Source: Rhinopithecus roxellana (lineage: Eukaryota > Chordata > Mammalia > Primates > Cercopithecidae). From it: DNA of 64,000 bases. A model generated the notes under the pieces. The model saw only the letters and a list, made by a program, of their open reading frames with translations, was not told the DNA's origin and made no database searches. Location of the stretch: the NCBI RefSeq assembly GCF_007565055.1, contig NC_044560.1, forward strand, positions 91,579,295 to 91,643,294. The letters are read 5' to 3'. How positions within the stretch are numbered: position 1 is the first letter of the stretch; every line of letters begins with the position of its first letter. Positions 11,161-39,469 of the stretch are shown piece after piece. The position numbers and the translations under genes are program-made.

Positions 11161-11387
11161 TGAGTAGGAGTCTATGTGCAGTCTTTAAGTCAGAGGGTGG
11201 CATGTCTAGGAGCACTGTGAGGGTGGGGCATCTTCTATATGAAGCTTCTCAGCCATTAACTGTTTCCCAAGTAAGATTCGAAAATTCCTGCACTTTGGTA
11301 ACAAGACCTTTTATGTATTCAGGGGTGGGATATGTTTCACAAGCTCCAATTTCTAGAACACACGCAGCTCCTGTCTCTGCATATAGT

Positions 11388-11389
11388 CT

Positions 11390-11418
<29 letters not shown>
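11388..11418. repeat. (CA)n microsatellite
   Basis: About 14 CA units just after the ZFP69 promoter. Confidence 0.9.
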
Positions 11419-11420
<2 letters not shown>

Positions 11421-11879
11421 CCATAAGTCACATACCCATCCTTCTCCAACAAACTTCAAAAAGTTAGGCCAGCTCCCTTCCCACATAGTTCCGACTGTTC
11501 TTGGGGTGCCGTATACTTTGGACTTGGTCACGGTGAAAGCACCTGGTTAGATTCTAGGGGTTGGTTGAAATGATGGATTTGAGTTGTTTCCAAATTTGCC
11601 TATTACCATTCTGCAATGGTCCTTATTATACTACATTTACACCATTTGAAGACACACCCTCTTTCCCAATCTTAACATTTCTGAAACCAAGATGCATCTT
11701 CCCAGTGTGGGTCAAAGGAACTTGCCAGCTGCTGGCCATCTGCGTGGGTGGTGACGTGGCTGTCACTGCTTGCTCATGCCAAAATTCAGCTATGTCATTA
11801 TTATGTCATATTTTGAACTTTAAATTCAGATTTAATTGTTTCTAAAAACAACTTTAAAAACTAATGCTGTGATTCAGCA

Positions 11880-12085
11880 ATATGATAACAGGTTTATAAC
11901 AATGTTTGTTAAGGGTTTACTGTATGCCTAGCATTGTCTCAACCAACACTACAACTCTATAGAATACAATTATTATCTCCATTTTATAGATTAAGAAACT
12001 GAAGCTGAGAGTTGAAGTGTCTTAGAGCTTTTAAGTGCAAGTGTCAGAGTTCTAAGCCAAGCTGTCTGATTTCAAAGCCTGCCTT
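11880..12085 (+). mobile_element. MIR
   Basis: Sense MIR core: TATTATCTCCATTTTATAGA, then AAGAAACTGAAGCTGAGAG. Confidence 0.75.
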
Positions 12086-12626
12086 CCTAAACTCCGTCTG
12101 TATCCAGGCAGAAGATGCATGCAGCTTACAAGGAGGGAAGACAAGGCAGGGTCTGTGCATGTTTGTACACCTTTGCATGTTTGTGTGTGTATGTATGGAC
12201 CTGGAGATGGAGCCACATCCAGGAACATGTATTATATTTATTCCTGCATGGATAACATTTTCTCTTTTTTTGGTGTTTTGCAGTTTTAAATATATTTCTG
12301 CAGATTCTGGAGTTCTGGAGACAAGTGCTTCTGGATCCCTCTTCCCTTCCCTTTTGCTCCTTTAAAGAGTATGGAGACATGAACTCAAACCTAACTAACT
12401 GGCTGCCTCCCAAAGAAAGTGCTTGATTTAAAGGGGAGTTCGTTTTCCAGAATTGTTAGTCACGTCAGCCTCTAGGAACCCCCAGGTCCTGGTGCTGCAG
12501 GGACACACCAAAGTCCTGAGGGCAGATGATTGGAATCTGAGCAACACCCCACAGCTGTGAAGCCTCTCATCAGAGCTTCTGGCAATTTCCTCACCAGAAG
12601 TGGACAAGTCCAGTCAGGCAGTCATC

Positions 12627-28789
<16,163 letters not shown>

Positions 28790-28945
28790 AAACAGGTATT
28801 TGACATGAGAACAAAAGCCAAGTGTAAATTGGTGATTTAGAATGCTTTAAAATTTCAGGACTCAAATATGAGGAATTGGTGTAATGATGCCAACTTTTAA
28901 TTTTTCCCATTGTAAATAAACATTACATTGACAGGTACTGACTAC
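28790..28945 (+). terminator. ZFP69: ZFP69 3' UTR and poly(A) signal
   Basis: About 125 nt after the stop codon a canonical AATAAA lies at 28915-28920, in AT-rich sequence. It is the first such signal after the CDS and probably ends a short 3' UTR. Downstream alternative sites cannot be excluded. Confidence 0.6.
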
Positions 28946-29158
28946 TAACACCTCTATAAAAAGTACTTAAGATTAAAATCTGGTCCTTCAAATTAAATGA
29001 ATTCAGCATTATGAAAAATTAACAACATATTTTTTTTCTGATTTCACGGTGGATTAAATTATTCTTCATGGGTATTCATGATTTGCAGACCAGCATTTGG
29101 GAACTATAACTTAAAATATCACCAACCCTATTTTTTTTAATTAAAATTTTATATTTTT

Positions 29159-29455
29159 GGCCAGGCATAGTGGCTTGTGCCTGTAATCCCAGCACTTTGG
29201 GAGGTCAAGGAAGGAGGATCACTTAACAGAAGTCAAGACCAGCCTAGACAACATAGCAAGACCCATCTCTGCAAAAAAGTTTTTAAAAAATTAGCCAGGC
29301 GTGGTAGCATGTGCCTGTAGTCCTAGCTGTGCAGGAGGCTGAAGCAGAAGGATCACTTGAGCCCATGAGTTTAAGGCTGCAATGAGCTGTGATCACACCA
29401 CCGCATTTCAGGTGGGCAACAGAGTGAGACCCTGTTTCTGCAAAAAAGAATAAAA
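29159..29455 (+). mobile_element. Alu (AluJ-like)
   Basis: Sense, diverged. Confidence 0.9.
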
Positions 29456-29672
29456 TAATGTATTTTTTAATGGAGAAAGCTTTCACATGGTATAAAGTCC
29501 AGAAGGTGGAAACAATTGTATACAGTGAAAAGCCTCCTTCCTGTATTTCCTACCACTGATTTCTGCATAGAGGCAACCATTTTAAATAATTTTTTGTGTA
29601 TCCATTCAGCTTTTTAAAATTTATATCTAAGCGAATACAAATATACAGTTTTCCTTTGTCTTTTTGTTGTTG

Positions 29673-29962
29673 TTTGTTTTGAGATGGAGTCTCACTCTGT
29701 TGCCCAGGCTGGAGTGCGGTGGCACTGTGTCAGCTCACTGCAGCCTATGCCTCAAGGGTTCAAGCAATTCCCTGCCTCAGCTTCCCGACTAGCTGGGATT
29801 ACAGGAGCCCGCCACCATGCCTGGCTAATTTTTGTATTTTTAGTAGACACAGAGTGTCACCATGCCGGCCAGACTGGTCTTGAACTCCTGACCTCAGGCG
29901 ATCTGCCTGCCTCAGCCTCCCAAAGTGCTAGGATTACAGGCGTGAGCCACCACGCCTGGCCT
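29673..29962 (-). mobile_element. Alu
   Basis: Antisense. TCCTTTGTCTTTTT duplicated at both ends. Confidence 0.94.
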
Positions 29963-30020
29963 CCTTTGTCTTTTTAAGCAGAAATGGCCACCTCCTATAC
30001 AAACACATCTGCAAGTTACC

Positions 30021-30318
30021 TTTTTTTTTTTTTGAGACAGAGTCTCACTCTGTCACCCAGCTGGAGTGCAGTGGTGCGATCTCAGCTCACTGCAACCTCC
30101 ACCTCCCAGGTTCAAGCGATTCTCCTACCTGAGCCTCCCGAGTAGCTGGGATTACAGGTGCATACCACCACACCCAGCTGATTTTTGTTATTTTTCAGTA
30201 GAGATGGGGTTTCACCATGTTGGCCAGGCTGGTCTCAAATTCCTGACCTCAGGTGATCCACCCACCTAGGCCTCCCAAAGTGCTGGGATTACAGGTGTGA
30301 GCCACTGTGCCCAGCCTG
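30021..30318 (-). mobile_element. Alu
   Basis: Antisense, full length. Confidence 0.93.
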
Positions 30319-30347
30319 CATGTTACTTTTATTACATGATAATATAG

Positions 30348-30642
30348 GCCAGTTGCAGTGGCTCATCCCTGTAATTCCAGCAATTTGGGAGGCCAAGACA
30401 GAAGGATTGCTTGAGCCCAGGAGTTTGAGACCACCCTGGGCAACATAGTGATACCCAGTCTCTAGAAAAAATTTAAAAATTAGTTGGGTGTGGTGGTGGC
30501 ACTCATCTGTGGTCCCAGCTACTTGGGAGGCTGAGGTGGAGGTTTGCTTAAGTCTGGGAGATCGAGGCTGCAGTCAGCCATGATCATACCTCTGCACTCC
30601 AGCCTGAGCAACAGAGTGAGACTCTGTCTCAAAAACAAAAAC
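30348..30642 (+). mobile_element. Alu (old)
   Basis: Sense. Forms an inverted pair with the Alu just upstream. Confidence 0.9.
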
Positions 30643-30917
30643 CAAACAACATATCATAGATGTCATTCCTCTTCACTATATAAAGTGCCTACTTATTCTT
30701 TTTTATAGCTGCATAGTATTCCATGGTATAAATGTACTTCACTATGGATGGGTTTTGGTTATTTTCTGTCTTTTGTTTACACAGTGTTCAATGAATAGTC
30801 TTACACATTTTTGTTTCACACACATGTAAGTATGTAGGATAAATTCCTAGAACTGGAATTTCTGTGCTAGAGAGTATGTGTGGAGGGTTTTTTGTTTGTT
30901 TTTTGGGGTTTTTTTTC

Positions 30918-31209
30918 TTTTCTTTTTTTTTTTTTTTTGAACATAGTCTCCCAGGCTGGAGTGCAGTGACACAATCTCGGCTCACTGCATCCTCTGCCTC
31001 TTGGGCTCAAGTGGTTCTACTGCCTACAGCCTCCTGAGTAGCTGAGATTACAGGCATGTGCCACCATGCCCAGCTGATTTTTGTATTTTAGTAGAGACAG
31101 GGTTTCGCCATATTGGCCAGGCTGGTCTTGAACTCCTGGCCTCAAACAATCCACCCGCCTCAGCCTCCCAAAGTACTGGGATTACAGATGGGAGCCCCTG
31201 CACCCAGCC
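30918..31209 (-). mobile_element. Alu
   Basis: Antisense. AGAGTATGTGT / AGAGTATATGTGT flank it. Confidence 0.9.
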
Positions 31210-33085
31210 AAGAGTATATGTGTTTTTATTATAGATATTGGCAAATGGGCCTTCACAGAGGTTTGGACCTATTTATTTTCTCACTGGCAAGATATGGAAC
31301 TGTAGGAGCCATATCTGATGCTGAAGCATCTCCTAGACCTGGATCAACAGGCCTATCTGCCATCTGAGGAGCATCAGCTTGTTTCAATAACATGGCCTAG
31401 AAGGACCAGGTGGGCTGCACCCCCTAGAAACAGTGACCACTTTCCATACCTGGAGCCAGAGAGGAATCTGCATCTTGATTGGTAGCCAAGTTCACCAAAG
31501 TCTCAGCCGGAGAAGGAGACACCTTTCCACCAACTGTTCCAGTCTCTGATTTAATGAGGCTGGAACTGTTTGATGGATGAGAGTCCTTTTAAGGAAACTG
31601 ATCCTTTTAGATTGTAAAAGATAAAAGGATCAGTCTCTTTAAAAGGACTCATTGCAGTGAATATAATCTTGGCTGCAATCCTGATTGGAATGGAAGAGAA
31701 CTGATGATTGAGGCAAGGTATTTAGGATGGCAGGGTCTACCATGAATGATAGCCTGAACATACATAGCATTTTACAGGATGCTTGTGTTAGAGAGTTATA
31801 GTTAACACATGGAAGGAGACAGCAGGAGACAAAACTTTCTAATGAAAATTAATGAATGAGCATTAATTAAAATTGCTTACGATGTGGTGAAAGCCAAATA
31901 CCAAAGCCAGCCCCACAGTGATTTTGAACGTGTTTTATTTTTAAACCTGATAACATTTTATGAAAGTGTTAGTGATTCTGTGTTAATGGATTTCCCATCA
32001 GGTCCCTCCCCACAGCCACTACTCCAGTTACAATCCAACACCTGGCACTTAAGATCCTCATTATCTCTAGTCCTACCTTATAGCTTCAACTTCCGTTTAC
32101 TTTTCTCCTTCCCATATGGGCTCTGACCAAAGTCAGTATGTTAGGGTTCTTTAGGTTGCAAATAACTAGAAATCAACTGGGGCTACCTGAAGCCTCAAAG
32201 GAGGATGATGTTATTAGAGGGATATGGGGGTATCTCATGGAATTCAGGGGCTGTGATACATGCTCACAGTGGACTGGGACCAGGTCTTGAAGGACTTTGG
32301 GAAACCCAAATTGTTTTTTCCTCTCCATCTTTCACCTCTGTTTCTGTCTTCATTCTGGCCCTGCCTTTTTAAACACCTGATTGCAAATCATGGTTACTGT
32401 CAATTCCATATTTTACATATATTCAGTTTCCATCACCCAGACAAAAGCAGTCTTCTCTTTCTCATTTTCGGTGTAAAATTCCTGGGGTAAGGATTCTTAT
32501 TGGCCCAGGTAGGTCAGGTGCCCACCCTTAAATCAATTGTAGGCAGAGATGTCAGGTTTTATGAGAACCATATGGATGGGGTGGCTTGAAAGGCAGGAGA
32601 GCAGTTCCCGGAGGAAGGGTTTAGTGTTTGTAGAGTTCCAAATCTTACCCATTCTTCAATGCCAGCTCATGGAATCAGGATTTTGGAGCTGAGAAGGGTT
32701 TAGGAACTCACCTAATCTAAACCCATAAATGGAGAATAACCATCTTCAATTACTCATATCTTATAGCTCAGTCACATTTTTTTAGCACATTTACTCCAAA
32801 TTTGTCATCCTAGCTTTTCATACACCTGCTTTTAATTGGCTGAATATAGCCATACTTTGCCATTTTAAAGAAGTTTACTTCTTAGGTTTACTACTGCTCC
32901 AGGAAGCCTTATGTTATGCTTCAGAGCCTACCCACTGGCTTGGCTTGTTATCAGTGCCTGTGTGTTTATTATGTTTACCCCATAGGCACTATTCCCTCCC
33001 TTTGCTGATGACAGAAATGTCCTTCTCTAGGGGTGTGTCAGTAGGCATAGTCTCTTGTCTAGCTAGACATTTTGTCCAAGTGATT
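31210..33085. other. Intergenic stretch, mostly unassigned
   Basis: Possible L2 text near 32030-32110 and a MIR-like patch near 32670-32770. The clear structure is the hairpin at 31581-31650. No gene seen. Confidence 0.4.
31581..31650. repeat. 70-nt hairpin, 29-bp arms
   Basis: Arms 31581-31609 and 31622-31650 pair at 27 of 29 positions with a 12-nt loop. It has the size and shape of a short pre-miRNA, but nothing else supports that. Confidence 0.9.
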
Positions 33086-33089
33086 TTTT

Positions 33090-33388
33090 TTTTTTTTTTT
33101 TTTTGATATGAAGTCTTGCTCTGTCCCCTAGACTGGAGTGCAGTGGCGTGATCTCGGCTCACTGCAACCTCTGCCTTCCAGGTTCTAGCAATTCTCATGC
33201 CTCAGCCTCCCGAGTAGCTGGGATTACAGGCGTTCACCACCATGCCTGGCTAATTTTTTTGTATTTTATAGTAGAGATGAGGTTTCACCATGTTGACCAG
33301 GCCAGTTTCACACTCCTGACCTCAAGTGATCTGCCTGCCACGGCCTCCAGAGTGATGGGATTACATCCGTGAGCCACTGCGCCTGGCC
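33090..33388 (-). mobile_element. Alu
   Basis: Antisense, full length. Confidence 0.93.
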
Positions 33389-33461
33389 TGTTTGATTTAT
33401 TATATTGACATCCCAACACTTTTTTTTTGAACGCTAATTTTATTTGTATTATTTATTTATT

Positions 33462-33750
33462 TATTTTTTAAAGACAGGGCCTTGCTCTGTTTCCTAGACT
33501 GGAGTGCAGTGGTCCAATCCATAGCTCACTGCAGCGTTGAACTGTGCTCAATCCTCCCACCTCAACCTCCCAAGTAGTTAAGACTACAGGCCCACATCAC
33601 CATGTCCAGCTAATTTTTAAAATTTTCTGTAGAGATAGGAGCTCACTTTGTTGCCCAGGCTAGTGTCAAACTCCTGGCCTCAAGTGATCCTCCCACCTCA
33701 GCTTCCCAAAGTGCTGGGATTACAGGCATGAGCCATCGTTCCCAGCCCCA
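33462..33750 (-). mobile_element. Alu (AluJ-like)
   Basis: Diverged antisense Alu after an ATTTATTT run. Confidence 0.9.
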
Positions 33751-34093
33751 ACACTTCTTACTCTATATCTCTCTCTTAGAAATCTCTCCTGAGCTCCAGA
33801 TCATTATACTCAACGTCCAACTGGGTATCTCCACTTGGCTATCCCACAGTCACTTCAAAGTCAATATGTCCAAAACTCAACTCATAATCTTTTCAATAAA
33901 ATCTGTATTCCATAACCCAGGAAGTGGTACCACCATCTACCCATTTCTCCAGCTTAAATATCTTCCTCTCATCCATTACCTCCCCCAATCAGTCACAAAG
34001 TCCTGTATATTCTCCTCAGTCTTTTTCTCTCCATTTCCGTTACCAATGTGTCAATCAGGTTCTTAGCACTGTCTAACTGCTTAAAAGATTCCA

Positions 34094-34422
34094 GGCCGGG
34101 CGCGGTGGCTCAAGCCTGTAATCCCAGCACTTTGGGAGGCCGAGACGGGTGGATCACGAGGTCAGGAGATCGAGACCATCCTGGCTAACACGGTGAAACC
34201 CCATCTCTACTAAAAATACAAAAAAAAAAAAAAAACTAGCTGGGCGAGGTGGCGGGCGCCTGTAGTCCCAGCTACTCGGGAGGCTGAGGCAGGAGAATGG
34301 CGTAAACCCGGGAGGCGGAGCTTGCAGTGAGCTGAGATCCGGCCACCGCACTCCAGCCTGGGCGACAGAGCGAGACTCCGTCTCAACAAAAAAACAAAAA
34401 ATAAATAAATAAATAAATAAAA
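34094..34422 (+). mobile_element. AluYRa-like young Alu (Old World monkey type)
   Basis: Same diagnostic head and GATCCGGCCACCGCACTCC right monomer as the copy at 1907. Perfect 12-bp target duplication TAAAAGATTCCA at 34082-34093 and 34423-34434. Confidence 0.88.
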
Positions 34423-34576
34423 TAAAAGATTCCAAACTAGTGTTTCTATTTGTAATTTGGATTAATCTCTCTAGCCTCCCCACTGCTTCTAGAGTAATCA
34501 TTCTAAAACACATGTCTAATCAAACCACATCATTGCTTGAAATCCCTCAATGATTTCTCATAACTTTAAAATAAAG

Positions 34577-35091
34577 GTAAGCCTGAGCAACATAGTGAGA
34601 ACTTCTGTCTACAAAAATTTAAAAATTAGGCCGGGTGTGGTGGCTCATGCCTGTAATCCCAGCACTTTTGGAGGCTGAGGCAGGTGGATCCCCTGAGGTC
34701 AGGAGTTCGAGACCAGCCTGACCAACATGATGAAACCCTGTCTCTACTAAAAATACAAAAAGTAGCCGGGCGTACTGGCACATGCCTGTAATCCCAGCTA
34801 CTCAGGAGGCTGAGGCAGGAGAATCGCTTGGACCCAGGAGGCGGAGGTTGCAGTGAGCGGAGATTGCGCCACTGCACTCCAGCCTGGGGGACAGAGCGAG
34901 ACTTCGTCTCAAAAAAAAAATTTAATTAAATTAGCTGGGCATCGTGGTGCATGCCTGTAGTCTCAGCTACTAGGGAGGCTGAAGTGGGAGGATTACTTGA
35001 ACCCAGGAGGCAGAGGTTACAGTGAGCCAAGATTGCACCACTGCCCTCCAGCCTGGGTGACAGAGCAAGACCCTAAGAAAAAAAAAAAAAA
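34577..35091 (+). mobile_element. Older Alu split by a younger Alu
   Basis: Left fragment 34577-34628 (GCCTGAGCAACATAGTGAG) and right fragment 34921-35091 belong to one sense Alu. The left start is missing. Confidence 0.85.
34629..34920 (+). mobile_element. Alu nested in Alu
   Basis: Full-length sense copy sitting in the middle of the older Alu. Confidence 0.93.
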
Positions 35092-35274
35092 GGTAAATTT
35101 CTTAGTACAGACCAGTATAGAACATTTCATGTTTGTCTAGAAGTGGCTCCCAAATTTCCACCCAAGCATATTTTGCTCCAGCTATAAAGACCTTATGGTT
35201 CCCTAAATATTCCATGGTATTTCATGGTTTCTGGTCCTCAGTGGTGCAATTTTCTCTTCTAACTTCTTCTTCTT

Positions 35275-35573
35275 TTTTTTTTTTTTTTTTTTTTGAGATG
35301 GAATCTCTCTCTGTCACCCAGGCTGGAGTGCAGTAACACCATCTCGACTCACTGCAACCTCTGCCTCCTGGGTTCAAGCAATTCTACTGTCTCAGCCTCC
35401 CGAGTAGCTGGGATTAGTTGCTTGCGACCATGCCTGGCTAATTTTTGTATTTTTAGTAGAGACCGGGTTTCCCCATGTTGGCCAGGCTGGTCTCAAACTC
35501 GACCTCAGGTGATCCTCCCTCCTTGGCCTCCCAAAGTGCTGAGATTACAGGTGTCAGTCACCGTGCCCAGCCC
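35275..35573 (-). mobile_element. Alu
   Basis: Antisense, with a long T tract. Confidence 0.93.
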
Positions 35574-35579
35574 AACTTC

Positions 35580-36570
35580 TTTATTTAGTTAGTTCCCACT
35601 CATCCTCTCAGATTTAGTTTGCATCATACAAGGAAATGACATGTGATACACCTCACAAAATTTATACCTTTCTTGGATGAGTCCTTGAATTCTTGGCTGG
35701 ATTGACTAAAGAGACAGGCCTTATCCTATAGGATTTAAGACCAGAAAGTGACAATGTGGGGTTTAAATTTTATAAAATTACTATGAAATCAGTTTGGGAG
35801 AACCACATCTCAACATGAGGCAATAGCCCAGTGCAGTAATTTACCACTTCAATTTGCTTTACATTGTTACTTGCTCCACGTCCCTCTTCTCTTCTTATTC
35901 TTGCTACCATGTGCTTAACACCTTCCAAATTAAAAAACAAAAACAAAAACAAAAACCTCTAATCCTTGCCTCAGGCTCTGTTTTCTAGAAGACTCTGGCT
36001 AAGACAGGCATAGAGCTTAACCCCAGTTTAGCAATCAGGATCAATTTCTGTACTTATGTTTCAGCTATTAGGGAAACAGACTTCCTTTTTTCCCACAATG
36101 GACACAAATCTGAAAGGCTTTCATGGTCCTGGAAGCTACTAGCAGAGGAAGAGGAGGGAGGCTGCCTGGATATGGAGCAAACACAGGAGAAACAGAGCCA
36201 AGAAATGGAAAGAGAAAACTCCTTGACACAAGGGTTCATAATGTACCATATCCGAAGCTGCCTTCTTTTAGCAGAAGCATGCCCCAGTGTTTCATCCTTA
36301 GCTCATTCTCACCCCCCACAGCTTCCTAGTCTAGGGCTACCTCCTCCTGCTTTCTCCAACTAAAAATGTCCCTTTCAATTGCAAGAAATTGGAGTTTGAC
36401 TCAAGAGAGAGGCTGATTGTCATATAAGGAATAGAAGATTCTCAAATACAGAATATTGTCAATGGAGATCTCTTGAGCATGTAAAGAGTATGCCGATTAT
36501 TGCTTCTATACCTGTGAGGAACACAATTAGAGCAAGATAAATTCTCTTCCTTTAAGGCTCTGATCCTCTA
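35580..36570. other. Intergenic stretch, unassigned
   Basis: One (AAAAAC)n tract at about 35933-35956. No gene or clear repeat. Confidence 0.4.
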
Positions 36571-36694
36571 GAGCAGCACTGTACAACAGAGATATAATGT
36601 AAGCCACAACACAAATGCAAACATATATGTAATTTTACATTTTCTAGCAGTTACATTAATACAACAAAAAACAGCAAATAAAATTATTATTATT

Positions 36695-36975
36695 AATTTT
36701 TTGAGACAGAGTCTCACTCTGTCACCCAGGCTGGAGTGTAGTAGTACAGTCTTGGCTCACTGCAACCTCTGCCTCCTGGGTTCAAGTAATTCTCACACCT
36801 CAGCCTCCTGAGTAGCTGGGACTACAGGCACATGCCACCATGCCCGGCTAATTTTTGTATTTTTAGTAGAGATGGGCTTTTGCCATGTTGGCCAGGGTGG
36901 TTTTGAACTCCTGATCTCAGGTGATCCACCCACCTTGGCCTCCCATAGTGCTGGGATTACAGGCACACCCAGCTT
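36695..36975 (-). mobile_element. Alu inside the hAT element
   Basis: Antisense. The final GTGAGCCACC portion is shortened. Confidence 0.92.
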
Positions 36976-37006
36976 AATTTTAAAATGTTTTATTTAACTC
37001 AGTTTT

Positions 37007-37366
37007 ATTAGTCTGTTCTCATGCTGCCAATAAAGACATACCTGAGACTGGCTAATTTATAAAGGAAAGAGGTTTAATGGACTCACCATTGTGCATGGCT
37101 GGAGAGGCCTCACAATCAAGGCGGGAGGCGAAGGAAGAGTAGGCATGTCTTACGTGGCAGCAGGCAAGAAGCTTGTGTAGGGGAACTCCCCTTTATAAAA
37201 CCATCAGATATTGTGAGACTTATTCAGTATCATGGGAATAGCACAGGAAAAACTCGCCCCCATGATTCAATTGCCTACCACTGGGTCCTTCCCATAACAT
37301 ATGGGGATTATTACAATTCAAGGTGAGATTTGGGTGGAAACACAGAGTCAAACCATATTACCAGTA
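37007..37366 (-). mobile_element. MaLR solo LTR (MST/THE1-like)
   Basis: TTAGTCTGTTCTCATGCTGC at the left and GAGATTTGGGTGGAAACACA near the right are complete antisense LTR ends. No internal region. Confidence 0.8.
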
Positions 37367-38137
37367 TATCCAAAGCATTATCATCTCAACATTTAGTCAG
37401 TGTAAACATTATTAGTGAGTTATTTAACCTTTTTTTTTTTTGTACTCAGTCTTCAAAGTGCTTGCAAATTTCATAGCACATTTCATTTCATTTTGGACTA
37501 GCCACATTTCAAGTGTTCAAGAGCCACATGTGACTAGTGGCTACTGTATTGGACAGTGCAGCTCTAGGAGTAATCACATAAAGACTTACTCTGATATATG
37601 GAGGATTGTACTCAGTACAATGTTACGGGTACAATCCTGTGCTCCAAAAGACCAAGGAGGGAAGAATGGACACAGAGAAAAATGGGCCATTTGTGTCTAA
37701 CAGTATTTTGATGGTTACAGACCTGGAGGTAGAAGAACCAAATCAATGACTTTTGCATACAGGTGGGCCTTAAGGACTCAGACTTCCTAGGATAGCCTTT
37801 TGAGGGAAAGGGCATTCTTTTCTCAGTTTTGAGACCCACAGTCTTTAAGCTGAAAGTTTTGGGGAGTATGGTACTATGTTTTGGATATTTATTTTCCCCA
37901 CAAATTCCATGACTGTTTCTAAATCTCTTCTGCTTCACTCTACCCAGTGTCATTGCCCCTCAAACTCTATTTGAAGAGTGGTCCATGTGTGAAGGGGCTG
38001 GGGAGGGGTTTTCCTGGCATTCAGTTTACATCTCAAGTAAGAAAGGTTATGTTGGGGAAGAGGCAGAAAGTTTTTGCAGCCTCAATCCAGAAATGCCTTC
38101 TCATATCTCAGTGGATTAAAAAGCATTTCCTCAATGA

Positions 38138-38303
38138 TATGGTTTGGTTGTGTCCCAACCCAAACCTCATCTTGAACTGTAGCTCCCATAATTCCCACAT
38201 ATCATGGGGAGGTACGGGGTAGGAGGTAATTGAATCTTGGGGGCAGGTCTTTCCTATGCTGTTCTCGTGATAGTGAATAAATCTCAAAAGATCTGATGGT
38301 TTT
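38138..38303 (+). mobile_element. THE1/MST LTR, 5' fragment
   Basis: GATATGGTTTGGTTGTGTCC through AGATCTGATGGTTTT, then cut by an Alu. The rest does not resume. Confidence 0.8.
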
Positions 38304-38310
38304 GTTTTGT

Positions 38311-38603
38311 TTTTGTTTCTGAGACGGAGTTTCACTCTTGTTGCCCAGGCTGGAGTGCAGTGGCACAATCTCAGCTCACTGCAACCTCCGCCTCCTGGGT
38401 TCAAGCGATTCTCCTGCCTCAGCCTCCCGAGTAGCTGGGATTACAGGCATCTGCCATCATAGTTGGCTAATTTTTTGTATTTTTGGTAGAGACAGGAGTT
38501 CACCATGTTGGCCAGGCTGGTCTCAACTCCTGACCTCAAGTGATCCACCGACCTGGGCCTCCCAAAGTGTTGGTATTACAGGCATGAGCCACTACGCCTG
38601 GCC
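38311..38603 (-). mobile_element. Alu
   Basis: Antisense, full length. Confidence 0.93.
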
Positions 38604-38604
38604 A

Positions 38605-38770
38605 ATTTAATGTTTTTCTATTTTTGTTTTAAAATATTTACCTCTTCTAAGTCCAAAGATATGTTCCTACATTATATTCTAAAGGCTTTATAGTTTAGGA
38701 TTTCACATTTAGGTCTTAATCCAACTGGAATTGATTTTTGTGATGAAATGAGAGAGGTCCTGTTTTGTTT
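38605..38770 (-). mobile_element. Old L1 fragment, antisense
   Basis: TTTAGGTCTTAATCCAACTGG is antisense L1 text. Confidence 0.55.
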
Positions 38771-38774
38771 TGTT

Positions 38775-39069
38775 TTTTTGTTTTGTTTTGAGACAGAGTC
38801 TCCCTCTGTTGCCCAGGCTGGAGTGCAGTGGTGTGATCTCTGCTCACTGCAACCTCCGCCTCCTGGTTCAAGCAACTCTCCTGCCTCAGCCTCCCGAGTA
38901 GCTGGGACTACAGGTGTGTGCCACCACACCCAGGTCAATTTTGTACTTTTTAGTAGAGACAGGGTTTTACCATGTTGGCCAGGATGGTCTCGATCTCTTA
39001 ACCTCGTGATCCTCCCGCCTCGGCCTCCCAAAGTGCTGGGATTACAGGTGTGAGCCACCGTGCCTGGCC
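38775..39069 (-). mobile_element. Alu
   Basis: Antisense, with a (GTTTT)n head. Confidence 0.93.
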
Positions 39070-39208
39070 TTCATATTGTCAGAACCTTCATTGAATAGAC
39101 CATCTTTTCTCCATGGCTGTATGATGCCACTTTTGTCATAAATCCAGTTTTCAAGTATGAGTGATAAACCGTAAAGAAAAGCAAAGAATCAAGTATCTGC
39201 TTTTGGTA

Positions 39209-39229
39209 AAAAAAAATAAAAATAAAAAA

Positions 39230-39260
<31 letters not shown>

Positions 39261-39270
39261 AAATAAATAA
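39209..39270. repeat. (AAAT)n A-rich tract
   Basis: AAAT units. The flanks share AGAAAAGCAAAG at about 39176 and 39270, so it may be the tail of a tiny retroinsertion. Confidence 0.85.
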
Positions 39271-39469
39271 GAAAAGCAAAGTGTCATAAAAGTCGGGCTA
39301 GTGGTTTTCTCAGGAAGTGTATCGGCAAAAAACCTGACACTATTCTTTTTTCGCTCTAATGACTTGTCTGTTCACAATAATTACACTTTGCTTTATATTT
39401 CAGAATAAAATTGTGTTATATTTATCAATAAAAGGTTAAAAGTAAGCAAACAGAAAAAAATATATATTA

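Larger units (their letters stand above)
29460..30870 (-). mobile_element. Old L1-like antisense fragment cut by three Alus
   Basis: Pieces at 29460-29670, 29963-30020 and 30640-30900 (GCATAGTATTCCATGGTATA) read as antisense L1 3' text. Confidence 0.45.
33755..35265 (+). mobile_element. L2, sense, interrupted by Alus
   Basis: AATATGTCCAAAACTCAACTC is characteristic L2 text. It continues at 34435-34576 and 35092-35265 around the Alus. Confidence 0.65.
36574..37561. mobile_element. hAT-type (Charlie/MER-like) DNA transposon, interrupted
   Basis: Left end CAGCACTGTACAA, right end TTGGACAGTGCAG as inverted ends. An 8-bp flank CTCTAGAG / CTCTAGGA fits a hAT target duplication. Split by an Alu and a MaLR LTR. 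Confidence 0.7.
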
